From assembly GCA_000466585.1 (NCBI GenBank), contig KE993509.1:1-64000 (forward strand): a stretch of 64,000 nt of DNA, in the 5' to 3' direction. Shown piece after piece: positions 52,672 to 59,719 of the stretch. The position numbers were made by a program, and so were the translations under genes. How positions within the stretch are numbered: position 1 is the first letter of the stretch; every line of letters starts with the position of its first letter. Under the pieces are notes generated by a model that was not told the origin of the DNA, made no database searches, and saw nothing but the letters and a program-made list of their open reading frames with translations. Source of the stretch: Clostridiales bacterium oral taxon 876 str. F0540 (GTDB taxonomy: Bacteria; Bacillota; Clostridia; Clostridiales; Clostridiaceae).

Positions 52672-53151
52672 TTATACACCTACCTTACCGATGAAATCCT
52701 TGATAAGTCTCCTGTGTTCCTGTTCATCTATAGTAGTCTCTAGAACTTTAGAGGATAATAGTATAGCTAGGTCTATAGCTTGAGTTTTAATCTCTTCAGT
52801 AGCTTTTTCTCTTTCTCTATCTGCATCCACTCTTGCTCTTTCAAGAACAAATTCTGCTTCTTCCTTAGCCTTTACTAAAATATCTTCAGACATTTTTTCG
52901 GCTCTGGATTTAAAATCATCTACAATAGTCTTGCCCTGTTCACGAGAATTTTTTAAGTTCTCTTCATTTTCAAGCCTTAAAAGCTCTGCTTTTTTCTCAT
53001 CTTCTTCAGCTCTGGCAATTCTATCTCTTATTTCATTCTCTCTAGAAGAAATGGTGGTAGTTACTGGTTTAAAGAGAAAATGTCTTAGTATAAAATATAA
53101 AATGACAAAATTTATTATTGTAGCTAAGACTGTCAGCCAATTTATCTCCAT
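52672..53151 (-). CDS. atpF: F-type ATP synthase b subunit
   Basis: This 159-residue peripheral stalk subunit has one N-terminal membrane helix (about residues 5-25, WLTVLATIINFVILYFILRHF) and a long charged coiled coil (ENEIRDRIARAEEDEKKAELL onwards). It is homodimeric in the family. AGGGGG precedes the ATG. A 115-nt gap separates it from atpE. Confidence 0.94.
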   Translation of the reverse strand: MEINWLTVLATIINFVILYFILRHFLFKPVTTTISSRENEIRDRIARAEEDEKKAELLRLENEENLKNSREQGKTIVDDFKSRAEKMSEDILVKAKEEAEFVLERARVDADREREKATEEIKTQAIDLAILLSSKVLETTIDEQEHRRLIKDFIGKVGV

Positions 53152-53266
53152 AAAGTCAACTTACCCCCTTACTTTCCTAGTAATAAACTCCAACCCACAC
53201 AGTAATGAGTTGTAAAGCTCAGCTTTAGGACAAATTATTTTATCGAATTTAATTTACTTTTAGAAA

Positions 53267-53500
53267 TTAGCCAGTAATTTTTCCAAGTATCATTAACGCA
53301 ACAAGTAATCCATAAACAGCGGTTGCTTCTGCGAAAGCGTTACCTAAAAGAAGAGCTACTGTTATTTTACCGCTAGCTTCTGGTTGTCTTGCAATACCTT
53401 CAACAGCTTTACCAGTAGAAATACCAGTTCCTACACCTGCTCCTACGCCAACTAAAACTGCTATACCAGCTGCTATAGCCATTAATCCTGCATTTGTCAT
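53267..53500 (-). CDS. atpE: F-type ATP synthase c subunit (proteolipid), apparently proton-type
   Basis: This 77-residue two-helix hairpin has the polar loop ARQPE and the ion-binding Glu58 in the second helix (AFAEATAVY). The Na+-binding residues known from Ilyobacter are Gln in helix 1 and Ser next to the Glu. Here they are replaced by Thr25 and Ala59, while Thr60 and Tyr63 are kept. I therefore infer H+ coupling. The start ATG has AAGGAGG about 8 nt upstream, and translation is expected to be strong because 9-15 copies are needed per complex. Confidence 0.95.
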   Translation of the reverse strand: MTNAGLMAIAAGIAVLVGVGAGVGTGISTGKAVEGIARQPEASGKITVALLLGNAFAEATAVYGLLVALMILGKITG

Positions 53501-53616
53501 AATAAAAATTCCTCCTTAAATCAATTAATTGTAAATTTACATTGTTATTAAATTTATATAATCCCGCTGTTTATATTAAAAACAAATTATTGCTGATACG
53601 GGATATAAACAATAAA

Positions 53617-54315
53617 TTAATGCTCTACAATAACTTTTAAATTAATTATAGTAAGCATCATAAATACTACCATCTGTACTCCACCGTCAAACAAGTCAAA
53701 GTACATATGAAGAGGTACTGGTATACCTAATTGGGCTACCCATCCTACCTTCGCAAGAGAGGAATAGATTATTCCCATTATTGTTGCGCCTGCAGTCATA
53801 TTACCAAATAAACGAAGGCTAAGAGATACAGGTAGCAAAAATCTTTCTAAAACATTCATAGGCAATAAAAACGCCGCCGGTTTAGCATAACCTAAGAAAT
53901 AATGACCTAAACCAAGCTTCTTTATTGTATATCCTTGTATTACAAAGAAAGATATTAGAGCCATACCTAAAGCTACACTGTAATCCATTGTCGGAGGCTC
54001 AAAGCCTACTAATCCTGTTAGATTCATAGTTAATAAGAATACAACTAGCGTCCCTACATACGGAACAAGATTCAAATATTCCTCGCCGACATTTGATTTT
54101 ACAACAGTACTTGCAGACTCAACCAATAGTTCCGCAACAGATTGTCTTTTGTTTGGAATTTTCTTTAATCCTCTGGTCAAAAATATGCTAACTGCTGCTA
54201 CGGCTATAATTATAACCCATTGAATTATTATATTCCTTGAAAATCCATAGCTGTTGCCAAACACTGTAACATGAAATAAATATTCTGCGTCCCCCACCAA
54301 ATCACTTCCTTTCAT
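53617..54315 (-). CDS. atpB: F-type ATP synthase a subunit
   Basis: This 232-residue membrane subunit provides the ion half-channels. The essential Arg is in SLSLRLFGNMTAGA, and a second conserved block ends LFDGGVQMVVFMMLTIINLKV. It has about five to six membrane helices. The start is uncertain: ATG 54315 overlaps the atpI stop but has no ribosome binding site, while a GTG at 54297 follows AAGGAAG. It lies between atpI and atpE in the standard order. Confidence 0.93.
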   Translation of the reverse strand: MKGSDLVGDAEYLFHVTVFGNSYGFSRNIIIQWVIIIAVAAVSIFLTRGLKKIPNKRQSVAELLVESASTVVKSNVGEEYLNLVPYVGTLVVFLLTMNLTGLVGFEPPTMDYSVALGMALISFFVIQGYTIKKLGLGHYFLGYAKPAAFLLPMNVLERFLLPVSLSLRLFGNMTAGATIMGIIYSSLAKVGWVAQLGIPVPLHMYFDLFDGGVQMVVFMMLTIINLKVIVEH

Positions 54316-54655
54316 TTAAGAAATTAACTATTCCATACAAAAATAATGCTATAAAATGTGAAGTGAATCCCATGCTATAAGAAATAACATTATTAATATT
54401 ATTATTAAATAATGCAACTCCTATTATGCAAATAATAAAAACCTTAGAAAAATTAGCTATAGAAAGCAATGTTGCATAAGATTTTTTCTTATTCAGAAGT
54501 TTACTTTCAACGGAAACTCCGGAAATAAAAAAACTTATGCTTGCCATAGCTAGTCCTAGTAAAAAAATAAATCCGTATGCTTTGAAAATCAATTGTATAA
54601 TAACAGTTGAAATCAAGCCTATTAAAACATCGAATATTATTACTTGCTTAAGCAT
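54302..54655 (-). CDS. atpI: AtpI-like membrane protein of the ATP synthase operon
   Basis: This 117-residue protein has four hydrophobic segments (IIFDVLIGLISTVIIQLIF, FLLGLAMASISFFIS, FSKVFIICIIGVALF and FTSHFIALFLYGIVNFL). It is in the position where AtpI, a putative c-ring assembly or ion-transport helper, is normally found. Start ATG 54655 is chosen because GGGAG lies 9 nt upstream; a TTG start at 54673 would contain it. Sequence conservation of AtpI is low, so the assignment rests on position and topology. Confidence 0.8.
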   Translation of the reverse strand: MLKQVIIFDVLIGLISTVIIQLIFKAYGFIFLLGLAMASISFFISGVSVESKLLNKKKSYATLLSIANFSKVFIICIIGVALFNNNINNVISYSMGFTSHFIALFLYGIVNFLNERK

Positions 54656-54704
54656 GCTTATTGATTCTCCCAAATATTTTTAATTCCATTTTCCCCATGA
54701 ATTC

Positions 54705-54732
54705 ATTATAGTCGGTCTATATTAATAATCAA
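54705..54732 (-). promoter_or_regulatory. Likely sigma-A promoter of the atp operon
   Basis: -35 TTGATT (54727-54732) and -10 TATAAT (54705-54710) with a 16-bp spacer, about 50 nt upstream of the atpI start codon. Confidence 0.65.
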
Positions 54733-54936
54733 TTTAAAAAAATGACTGAAAAAGTCGATTTAAGCTTATTTAAACGTTTTAATACACATGTTTCCATCAA
54801 AATCATTGCACTGCAAAAAATATTATATTTTACTAATAGGTGATAAAAAAACCATATCTAATATAGCTTGTACAACAACTGAAGCTCTGTTTATACTATT
54901 AAACTATTTTGCTTTGGTTACTATATTATTAAATCT

Positions 54937-55137
54937 TTAGTTAACCATCTCCATGCTGCTTATATGGGTAGGATTAATTACAAACTGCTCTCCATCAAAT
55001 TCCAACGTTATTAACTTATTTATTAAGGCATTATTTTTTTCGAAATAAATCCACACAAATTGATCTATATTATTTACCTTCTGCTTTGGACTAACAATAT
55101 ATTCCTTCCCGCTATCCATGATAATTTTAATTCTCAT
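54937..55137 (-). CDS. Small hypothetical protein
   Basis: This 66-residue soluble protein is unrecognised. It is mostly beta strands (RIKIIMDSGKEYIVSPKQ, QFVWIYFEKN, LITLEFDGEQFVINPTHISSMEMV), suggesting a small barrel with an Sm-like or SH3-like outline. The start is ATG 55137 with GGAGGG 6 nt upstream; the in-frame extension to 55209 has no ribosome binding site. It is monocistronic. Confidence 0.65.
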   Translation of the reverse strand: MRIKIIMDSGKEYIVSPKQKVNNIDQFVWIYFEKNNALINKLITLEFDGEQFVINPTHISSMEMVN

Positions 55138-55447
55138 AATATCCCTCCATTTCCCGCTATATATATATTTATTCTTCAAAAATCCCATTTTTCCTTTTAA
55201 TTCGAACAATTTTTCACAATTATCCGACTAATAATTGAATTAATTCTTCAATTATTCAGTTACATATAAAGCTTATTATCTTCTATATTCAAATATTACA
55301 TGTGTCTGTAAATGTTATCAAAGAAAAACTATTACAAAATACCTCTATACTTTTTAACAATATTTTTGTTAGTTTCATATACTGAAGTATCTGAAACTAC
55401 TGTAAGAATTATTTATATAATATTCGCTATAATAAGGAGATGATACT
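55138..55447 (+). promoter_or_regulatory. Upstream region of the ATPase-permease operon with two palindromes
   Basis: It contains a 12-bp-arm palindrome with one mismatch (55372-55397, GTTTCATATACT-GA-AGTATCTGAAAC) directly before a candidate -10 TATAAT (55416-55421). A smaller inverted repeat, TAACAA-N5-TTGTTA, is at 55355-55371. The larger palindrome includes TCATA-TAC-TGAAGTAT, also found before the orphan binding protein at 37119. No -35 consensus is visible, as expected if an activator is needed. No gene is seen in the rest. Confidence 0.5.
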
Positions 55448-56215
55448 ATGAGCAAGGTTAAATTAAGCCATATATATATGAACTACCATTCCTTAAAAGG
55501 AGAGACGGAAGCGTTAAAGGATATTGATTTTAATGTTTCTGAAGGAGAATTTATTAGTATTGCAGGCCCTTCCGGCTGCGGCAAGTCTACTGTACTTAAC
55601 ATTATTGCCGGTCTCCTTAAACCATCTTCGGGAAGTGTTCTGGTAAATGGCTCAAAGTACGACATAACTTCAAAAAAAATAGGATACATGTTTCAAAGAG
55701 ATCATTTATTTGAGTGGCTAAATGTATTTGATAATGTTTCTTTAGGTCTAAAAATTCAGCACAAACTTTCAAATGAATCGAAAGAAAAAATTAATTATCT
55801 GCTAAAAAGCTACAATTTATGGGACTTCAGAAATCATTATCCGGATGAATTATCAGGAGGCATGAGACAGAGAGTAGCACTTATAAGAACCTTAGCACTA
55901 GACCCAGAAGTACTTCTGCTAGATGAACCTTTTTCTGCCTTAGATTACCAAACAAGATTAAATGTAAGCGATGAAATATATCAAATTATTAAGAAAGAAT
56001 CAAAAACAGCTATTATGGTCACTCACGATATATCGGAAGCAGTTAGCATGTCTAATAGAGTCATTGTTCTTTCAAAAAGACCTGCAACTATAAAAAAAGT
56101 ATTTAATATTAATTTTGATAACTCCTACTGCACGCCGTTAAAGCATAGAGAAGCTTCAGAATTCAGGGTTTATTTTAACGATATATGGAAGGAGTTGGAT
56201 TTAAATGATAAATGA
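55448..56215 (+). CDS. ABC transporter ATP-binding protein, SsuB/TauB type
   Basis: This 255-residue ATPase has Walker A GPSGCGKST at residues 40-48, Q-loop GYMFQRDHLFEWLNV, signature SGGMRQR and Walker B LLLDEPFSALD. The MFQRDHLFEW type of Q-loop marks the nitrate/sulfonate/taurine/thiamin-precursor family. It overlaps the following permease by 11 nt, and the pair has no binding protein. AAGGAG lies about 7 nt before the ATG. Confidence 0.9.
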   Translation: MSKVKLSHIYMNYHSLKGETEALKDIDFNVSEGEFISIAGPSGCGKSTVLNIIAGLLKPSSGSVLVNGSKYDITSKKIGYMFQRDHLFEWLNVFDNVSLGLKIQHKLSNESKEKINYLLKSYNLWDFRNHYPDELSGGMRQRVALIRTLALDPEVLLLDEPFSALDYQTRLNVSDEIYQIIKKESKTAIMVTHDISEAVSMSNRVIVLSKRPATIKKVFNINFDNSYCTPLKHREASEFRVYFNDIWKELDLNDK

Positions 56216-57002
56216 AAGTTTAGAGCATAAAAAATATCTTAAGTCGGTGAAAAATGAAAACAGAAAAATCATAGTTACGAGGCTTATAATACTTATCGGT
56301 TTTTTTGTACTTTGGGAAGTAGCAGGTTATTTTAAATGGGTTGATCCGTTTTTAACAAGCACCCCGTCAAGAATGTGGAAAAGCTTACTAAAAATTTATG
56401 CTGAAGGAACATTATTTAAACATATATTTATAACTTGTTTTGAAACAGTACTAGGATTCTTGCTAAGCACAGCTTTAGGTGCATTAATAGCAATTCTGCT
56501 TTGGTGGTCTGATTTTGCAAATCGTGTTTTTGATCCGTACATTGTTGTTTTAAACGCACTGCCAAAGGTTGCTCTGGCCCCTATCATAATATTCTGGGTA
56601 GGAAACGGAATGCGCGCTATAGTTCTAGTTACTATATTAATCTCAATTGTTGCTACTATTATAGGAGTTTTAAATGGCTTTAAGGAGGTAAATGAAGATA
56701 AGATAAAGCTTCTTAAAACTTTTGGCGCTTCAAAGCTTCAAATATTAAATCACCTTATAATTCCTTCTTCCGTACCTACCCTCATATCTGCATTAAAGAT
56801 AAATGTTGGCTTATCTTGGGTAGGTGTTATTATGGGCGAATTTTTAGTTGCTAAGGATGGATTAGGGTTTTTAATTATCTATGGTGGGCAGGTATCACAA
56901 CTTGATATGGTTATGATGAGCATAATTATACTTTCCGTTCTTGCATACTTAATGTATGAAATAGTAGCAGCTCTTGAACGAAAATTTGTTAAAAGATTTT
57001 AA
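56205..57002 (+). CDS. ABC transporter permease, SsuC/TauC type
   Basis: This 265-residue permease has about six membrane helices. The family's N-terminal motif reads WKWVDPFLTSTPSRMWKSL, and the conserved ALPKVALAPIIIFWVGNG block and EAA loop (LKTFGASKLQILNHLIIPSSVP) are present. It overlaps its ATPase gene (coupled translation) and is followed by a terminator. It probably works with a separately encoded binding protein; the orphan lipoprotein at 37163-38200 is the best candidate in this window. Confidence 0.9.
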   Translation: MINESLEHKKYLKSVKNENRKIIVTRLIILIGFFVLWEVAGYFKWVDPFLTSTPSRMWKSLLKIYAEGTLFKHIFITCFETVLGFLLSTALGALIAILLWWSDFANRVFDPYIVVLNALPKVALAPIIIFWVGNGMRAIVLVTILISIVATIIGVLNGFKEVNEDKIKLLKTFGASKLQILNHLIIPSSVPTLISALKINVGLSWVGVIMGEFLVAKDGLGFLIIYGGQVSQLDMVMMSIIILSVLAYLMYEIVAALERKFVKRF

Positions 57003-57045
57003 AAATAAGACTGCAGAGTAAGATACTCCGCAGTCTTATTTTTAT
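57002..57045 (+). terminator. Terminator of the ATPase-permease operon
   Basis: A long stem, AAAATAAGACTGC-A-GAGTA...TACTC-C-GCAGTCTTATTTT, with one internal mismatch, is followed by T. It starts right after the stop codon. Confidence 0.9.
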
Positions 57046-57188
57046 AGACAAAACTGAATAACTCCATATAAATTTGGATAATATTTAAATGGAATATTTT
57101 ACATGATACTTAAATATAAATTAGTACAAAACAAATGAAATTTGGATTTTAAACTTTTTGTTTAAATCTAAAATATAGGAGGATTCAA

Positions 57189-57542
57189 ATGAACTATTTT
57201 GAAAAAGCTAACGATTTGTATAATACTCAAGAATACAAAAAAGCAATTTCTTTATACCAGAAGGCAGCAAAAATTAAAGAAAATGAAGCTGCTTCACTGT
57301 ATAATGCTGCTGTTTGCTTTATAAAACTAAAAGAGTTTGAAAAAGCTGTTCCTCTCCTAAAATCAGCTATATCTCAAAAAAGAGAAAGCAAATATTTTTT
57401 TAATCTAGGCTACTGCTATGCAATGCTTAAAGATAATAAAAAGGCTCTTATTTACTTTAATACAGCTTGGTCTCTAGATAATAATGATAAAGATTGCGAA
57501 AAAGCTATTAATTTAATAGTTAAAAACTATAAAAAACCCTAG
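57189..57542 (+). CDS. Small TPR-repeat protein
   Basis: This 117-residue protein is made of three tetratricopeptide repeats of 34 residues: YFEKANDLYNTQEYKKAISLY, ASLYNAAVCFIKLKEFEKAVPLL and YFFNLGYCYAMLKDNKKALIYF mark each helix pair. Such proteins are protein-interaction scaffolds. The partner is unknown. AGGAGG lies 6 nt before the ATG. Its stop codon is inside the hairpin that also holds the stop of the convergent deacetylase gene. Confidence 0.85.
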   Translation: MNYFEKANDLYNTQEYKKAISLYQKAAKIKENEAASLYNAAVCFIKLKEFEKAVPLLKSAISQKRESKYFFNLGYCYAMLKDNKKALIYFNTAWSLDNNDKDCEKAINLIVKNYKKP

Positions 57543-57559
57543 AATTAATCTAGGGTTTT
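57533..57559. terminator. Shared bidirectional terminator containing both stop codons
   Basis: Perfect stem AAAACCCTAG/CTAGGGTTTT (57533-57542/57550-57559). The TAG of the TPR gene is in the left arm and the TAA of the deacetylase gene (57545-57547) is in the loop. Confidence 0.85.
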
Positions 57560-58411
57560 AAATGTATATCCTTTTGACTTCAAATATTCAATAATTTGCG
57601 GTAAGGCTTGTATAGTTGTTTGTTTATTTGGAGCATCATGCATCAAAACAACAAGGTGATTTGGATGTTTAGCAGTTTTTTTAACTTCCTCAACTAATTG
57701 TTCCGGAGACTTAGGCTTGCCCTCAGCATCGCCATTCAATGCATTCCAATCAATAAAATGATAACCAGCATCAATAATAGCCTTTCTATAGGGCTCCCTT
57801 TGAGCTCCAAAGGATCCTCCGGGAAATCGTATCAGCTTCAAATTATATTCATCCAATACGTTTTTAATTTCATTATCTGCCTTATTAATATCTTCAACAA
57901 AATTTTTAGGATCAGAATATAAGTGTTTGTAATCATGGGAATAGCTATGGTTTGCTATAGCATGTCCTTCATTTTTCTCACGAATTAATATATCTTTATT
58001 CAAATCTACCATTTTTCCTATGACGAAAAAGGTCGCTTTAACATCATACTTCTTTAGTACATCTAAAATCTCAGGAGTTACACCTCTTGTAGGACCATCA
58101 TCAAATGTAAGAAATGCCTCTTTTGCTCCCTTTTCATCAGATATACCGGACAATTGCTTATCTATTCCATTTGCAGGAACGCCGCTTTCTTTACTATCGC
58201 TTATTTTCATATCTTCCATATTTTTACCAGCTTGTCCATTATTAATCGGTGCAGATGTACTAATAACAATATTTCTTTTATCATGCGCTTTTTTAAAGGA
58301 ACTATATGCTACTGGTATAATAACTAATAATACTAATGAAAATACTGCTGCTACTGCTAAAATCTTATGTTTTCGATGCTTTTTTGTTTTTTCCAGCTTA
58401 ATATTGTACAA
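57545..58411 (-). CDS. Membrane-anchored polysaccharide deacetylase
   Basis: This is a NodB-type deacetylase acting on cell-wall or exported glycans. An N-terminal membrane helix (ILAVAAVFSLVLLVIIPVAYS) is followed by a linker and the catalytic domain. Motif 1 is TFDDGP, motif 2 HSYSHDYKH, motif 3 RFPGGSFG, and the late VLMHDA block gives the second His. All metal-binding residues are present. The start is uncertain: TTG 58411 follows GGGGGATG by a normal distance and places the helix near the N-terminus. An ATG at 58504 gives a 319-residue form but its Shine-Dalgarno is only 1-2 nt away, overlapping the stop of the upstream gene. Confidence 0.85.
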   Translation of the reverse strand: MYNIKLEKTKKHRKHKILAVAAVFSLVLLVIIPVAYSSFKKAHDKRNIVISTSAPINNGQAGKNMEDMKISDSKESGVPANGIDKQLSGISDEKGAKEAFLTFDDGPTRGVTPEILDVLKKYDVKATFFVIGKMVDLNKDILIREKNEGHAIANHSYSHDYKHLYSDPKNFVEDINKADNEIKNVLDEYNLKLIRFPGGSFGAQREPYRKAIIDAGYHFIDWNALNGDAEGKPKSPEQLVEEVKKTAKHPNHLVVLMHDAPNKQTTIQALPQIIEYLKSKGYTFKTLD

Positions 58412-58497
58412 AGTACCATCCCCCGAGTTTATGATACTTTCATTATACATCAAAAGCTTTAAAAAATCTTGCCATTGTGCAAACTTTTTCGACGTTT

Positions 58498-59679
58498 TTA
58501 CCATTCTCCTGCAGTTTTTGCATCTCTATGATCCATGTCGAATTTTTTGCTATTAAAATAATTTCCTCCTTTGTAGAAGGTTGGATCTAAGTTTATCCAC
58601 TTCTTTTCCTCCGGAAGATATACCTGATTCCAAGCATGACTTACCCATGTTACACCATTAAAGCCTTCACCTGTGACAATTCTTACTTTTAGGCCATTTG
58701 CTCTAGCCATCGCTACATAAAGACAAGCATAGTCAAAACATATTCCTTTTCTAGTCTGAAATGTAGGTATCGCTCCTGACTTAATATCAAAATCATTATT
58801 CAGAACTTTTTCAGCTTTATCTTGATCATAGTTAACATTTGAACCAACCCAATTATACAATAATCTTGCTTTTTCCTTGCTTGTATTTCCTTTGCTTCCA
58901 ATTTCCTTAGCAAAGCTATCTATCTTAGAATTAGATTTTATCCCCTCATCCAAAGTTACTCCGTTATAGTATACGACAACCCGCTTATTGCCTATATTCT
59001 GCAAATTTGACACACCTGAACTTTGTGTGTCCGCGTCCTTGACCACTACTTTGAAGGAGTTGTCAATAATCTTAGGCAATTCTCTTGCGATAGAAGAGTT
59101 TGTAACCGGAATAACTACCTCTTTACATAGATAATTATAGGCTTTTGAATCCTCCAGATATTTATTGTACTTACCAGGCACATTAAATATTGCCAAAATA
59201 TTAAATACAAGTGTTATAAAGAGAACGTATCCTACAGCTCTTGGCAGCTGAAAAAAAGCACCGCTTAATCTTTTAAACAGACTGCCCTTATTCTCAATAA
59301 CTCTTTCCAAAGCATTTACCAGTGGATAAAGGCTTATATGATTGAGTCCTTCAATTATTAAATCTATTAATTTATAAAAACAAAATATCATTATTGGAAC
59401 AACAACCACATAAAAAACAACAGTGTTATTTTCAACATAGTCTAAAATATTATCAGGTATTAACTCGCTGACCTTGTTATAAAGCATACTGTTATGCTCA
59501 ATAAAAATTTTTTTTGAAAAATATACTCCCAAAATTAAGGAAAGTATAAATGAAATATTTCCTCCAGCCTCTCTTATATCATTTTTTAAATTATGTGAAG
59601 AAAATTTAAATAGAAACCCTTTTAAAAGCGGATATACAAAAGCCAATATAAGAATTAGTGTAATAGGATTAATCCTCAT
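58498..59679 (-). CDS. Membrane protein with a transglutaminase-like domain
   Basis: This 393-residue protein has an N-terminal half with four hydrophobic segments (about residues 5-25, 40-60, 85-110 and 150-165) and an extracellular C-terminal transglutaminase/protease fold. The Cys-His-Asp triad is at about 314 (KGICFDYACL), 348 (WVSHAWNQV) and 365 (NLDPTF). The TRKGICFDYA block is characteristic of bacterial transglutaminase-like cysteine proteases. The partner gene downstream encodes a deacetylase, so a shared cell-envelope role is likely. It is the first gene of that pair and lies just downstream of the yhaN gene. Confidence 0.85.
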   Translation of the reverse strand: MRINPITLILILAFVYPLLKGFLFKFSSHNLKNDIREAGGNISFILSLILGVYFSKKIFIEHNSMLYNKVSELIPDNILDYVENNTVVFYVVVVPIMIFCFYKLIDLIIEGLNHISLYPLVNALERVIENKGSLFKRLSGAFFQLPRAVGYVLFITLVFNILAIFNVPGKYNKYLEDSKAYNYLCKEVVIPVTNSSIARELPKIIDNSFKVVVKDADTQSSGVSNLQNIGNKRVVVYYNGVTLDEGIKSNSKIDSFAKEIGSKGNTSKEKARLLYNWVGSNVNYDQDKAEKVLNNDFDIKSGAIPTFQTRKGICFDYACLYVAMARANGLKVRIVTGEGFNGVTWVSHAWNQVYLPEEKKWINLDPTFYKGGNYFNSKKFDMDHRDAKTAGEW

Positions 59680-59719
59680 TATTTCACCTCTCTTTAACTT
59701 ATAACAATAAAATGAATTA

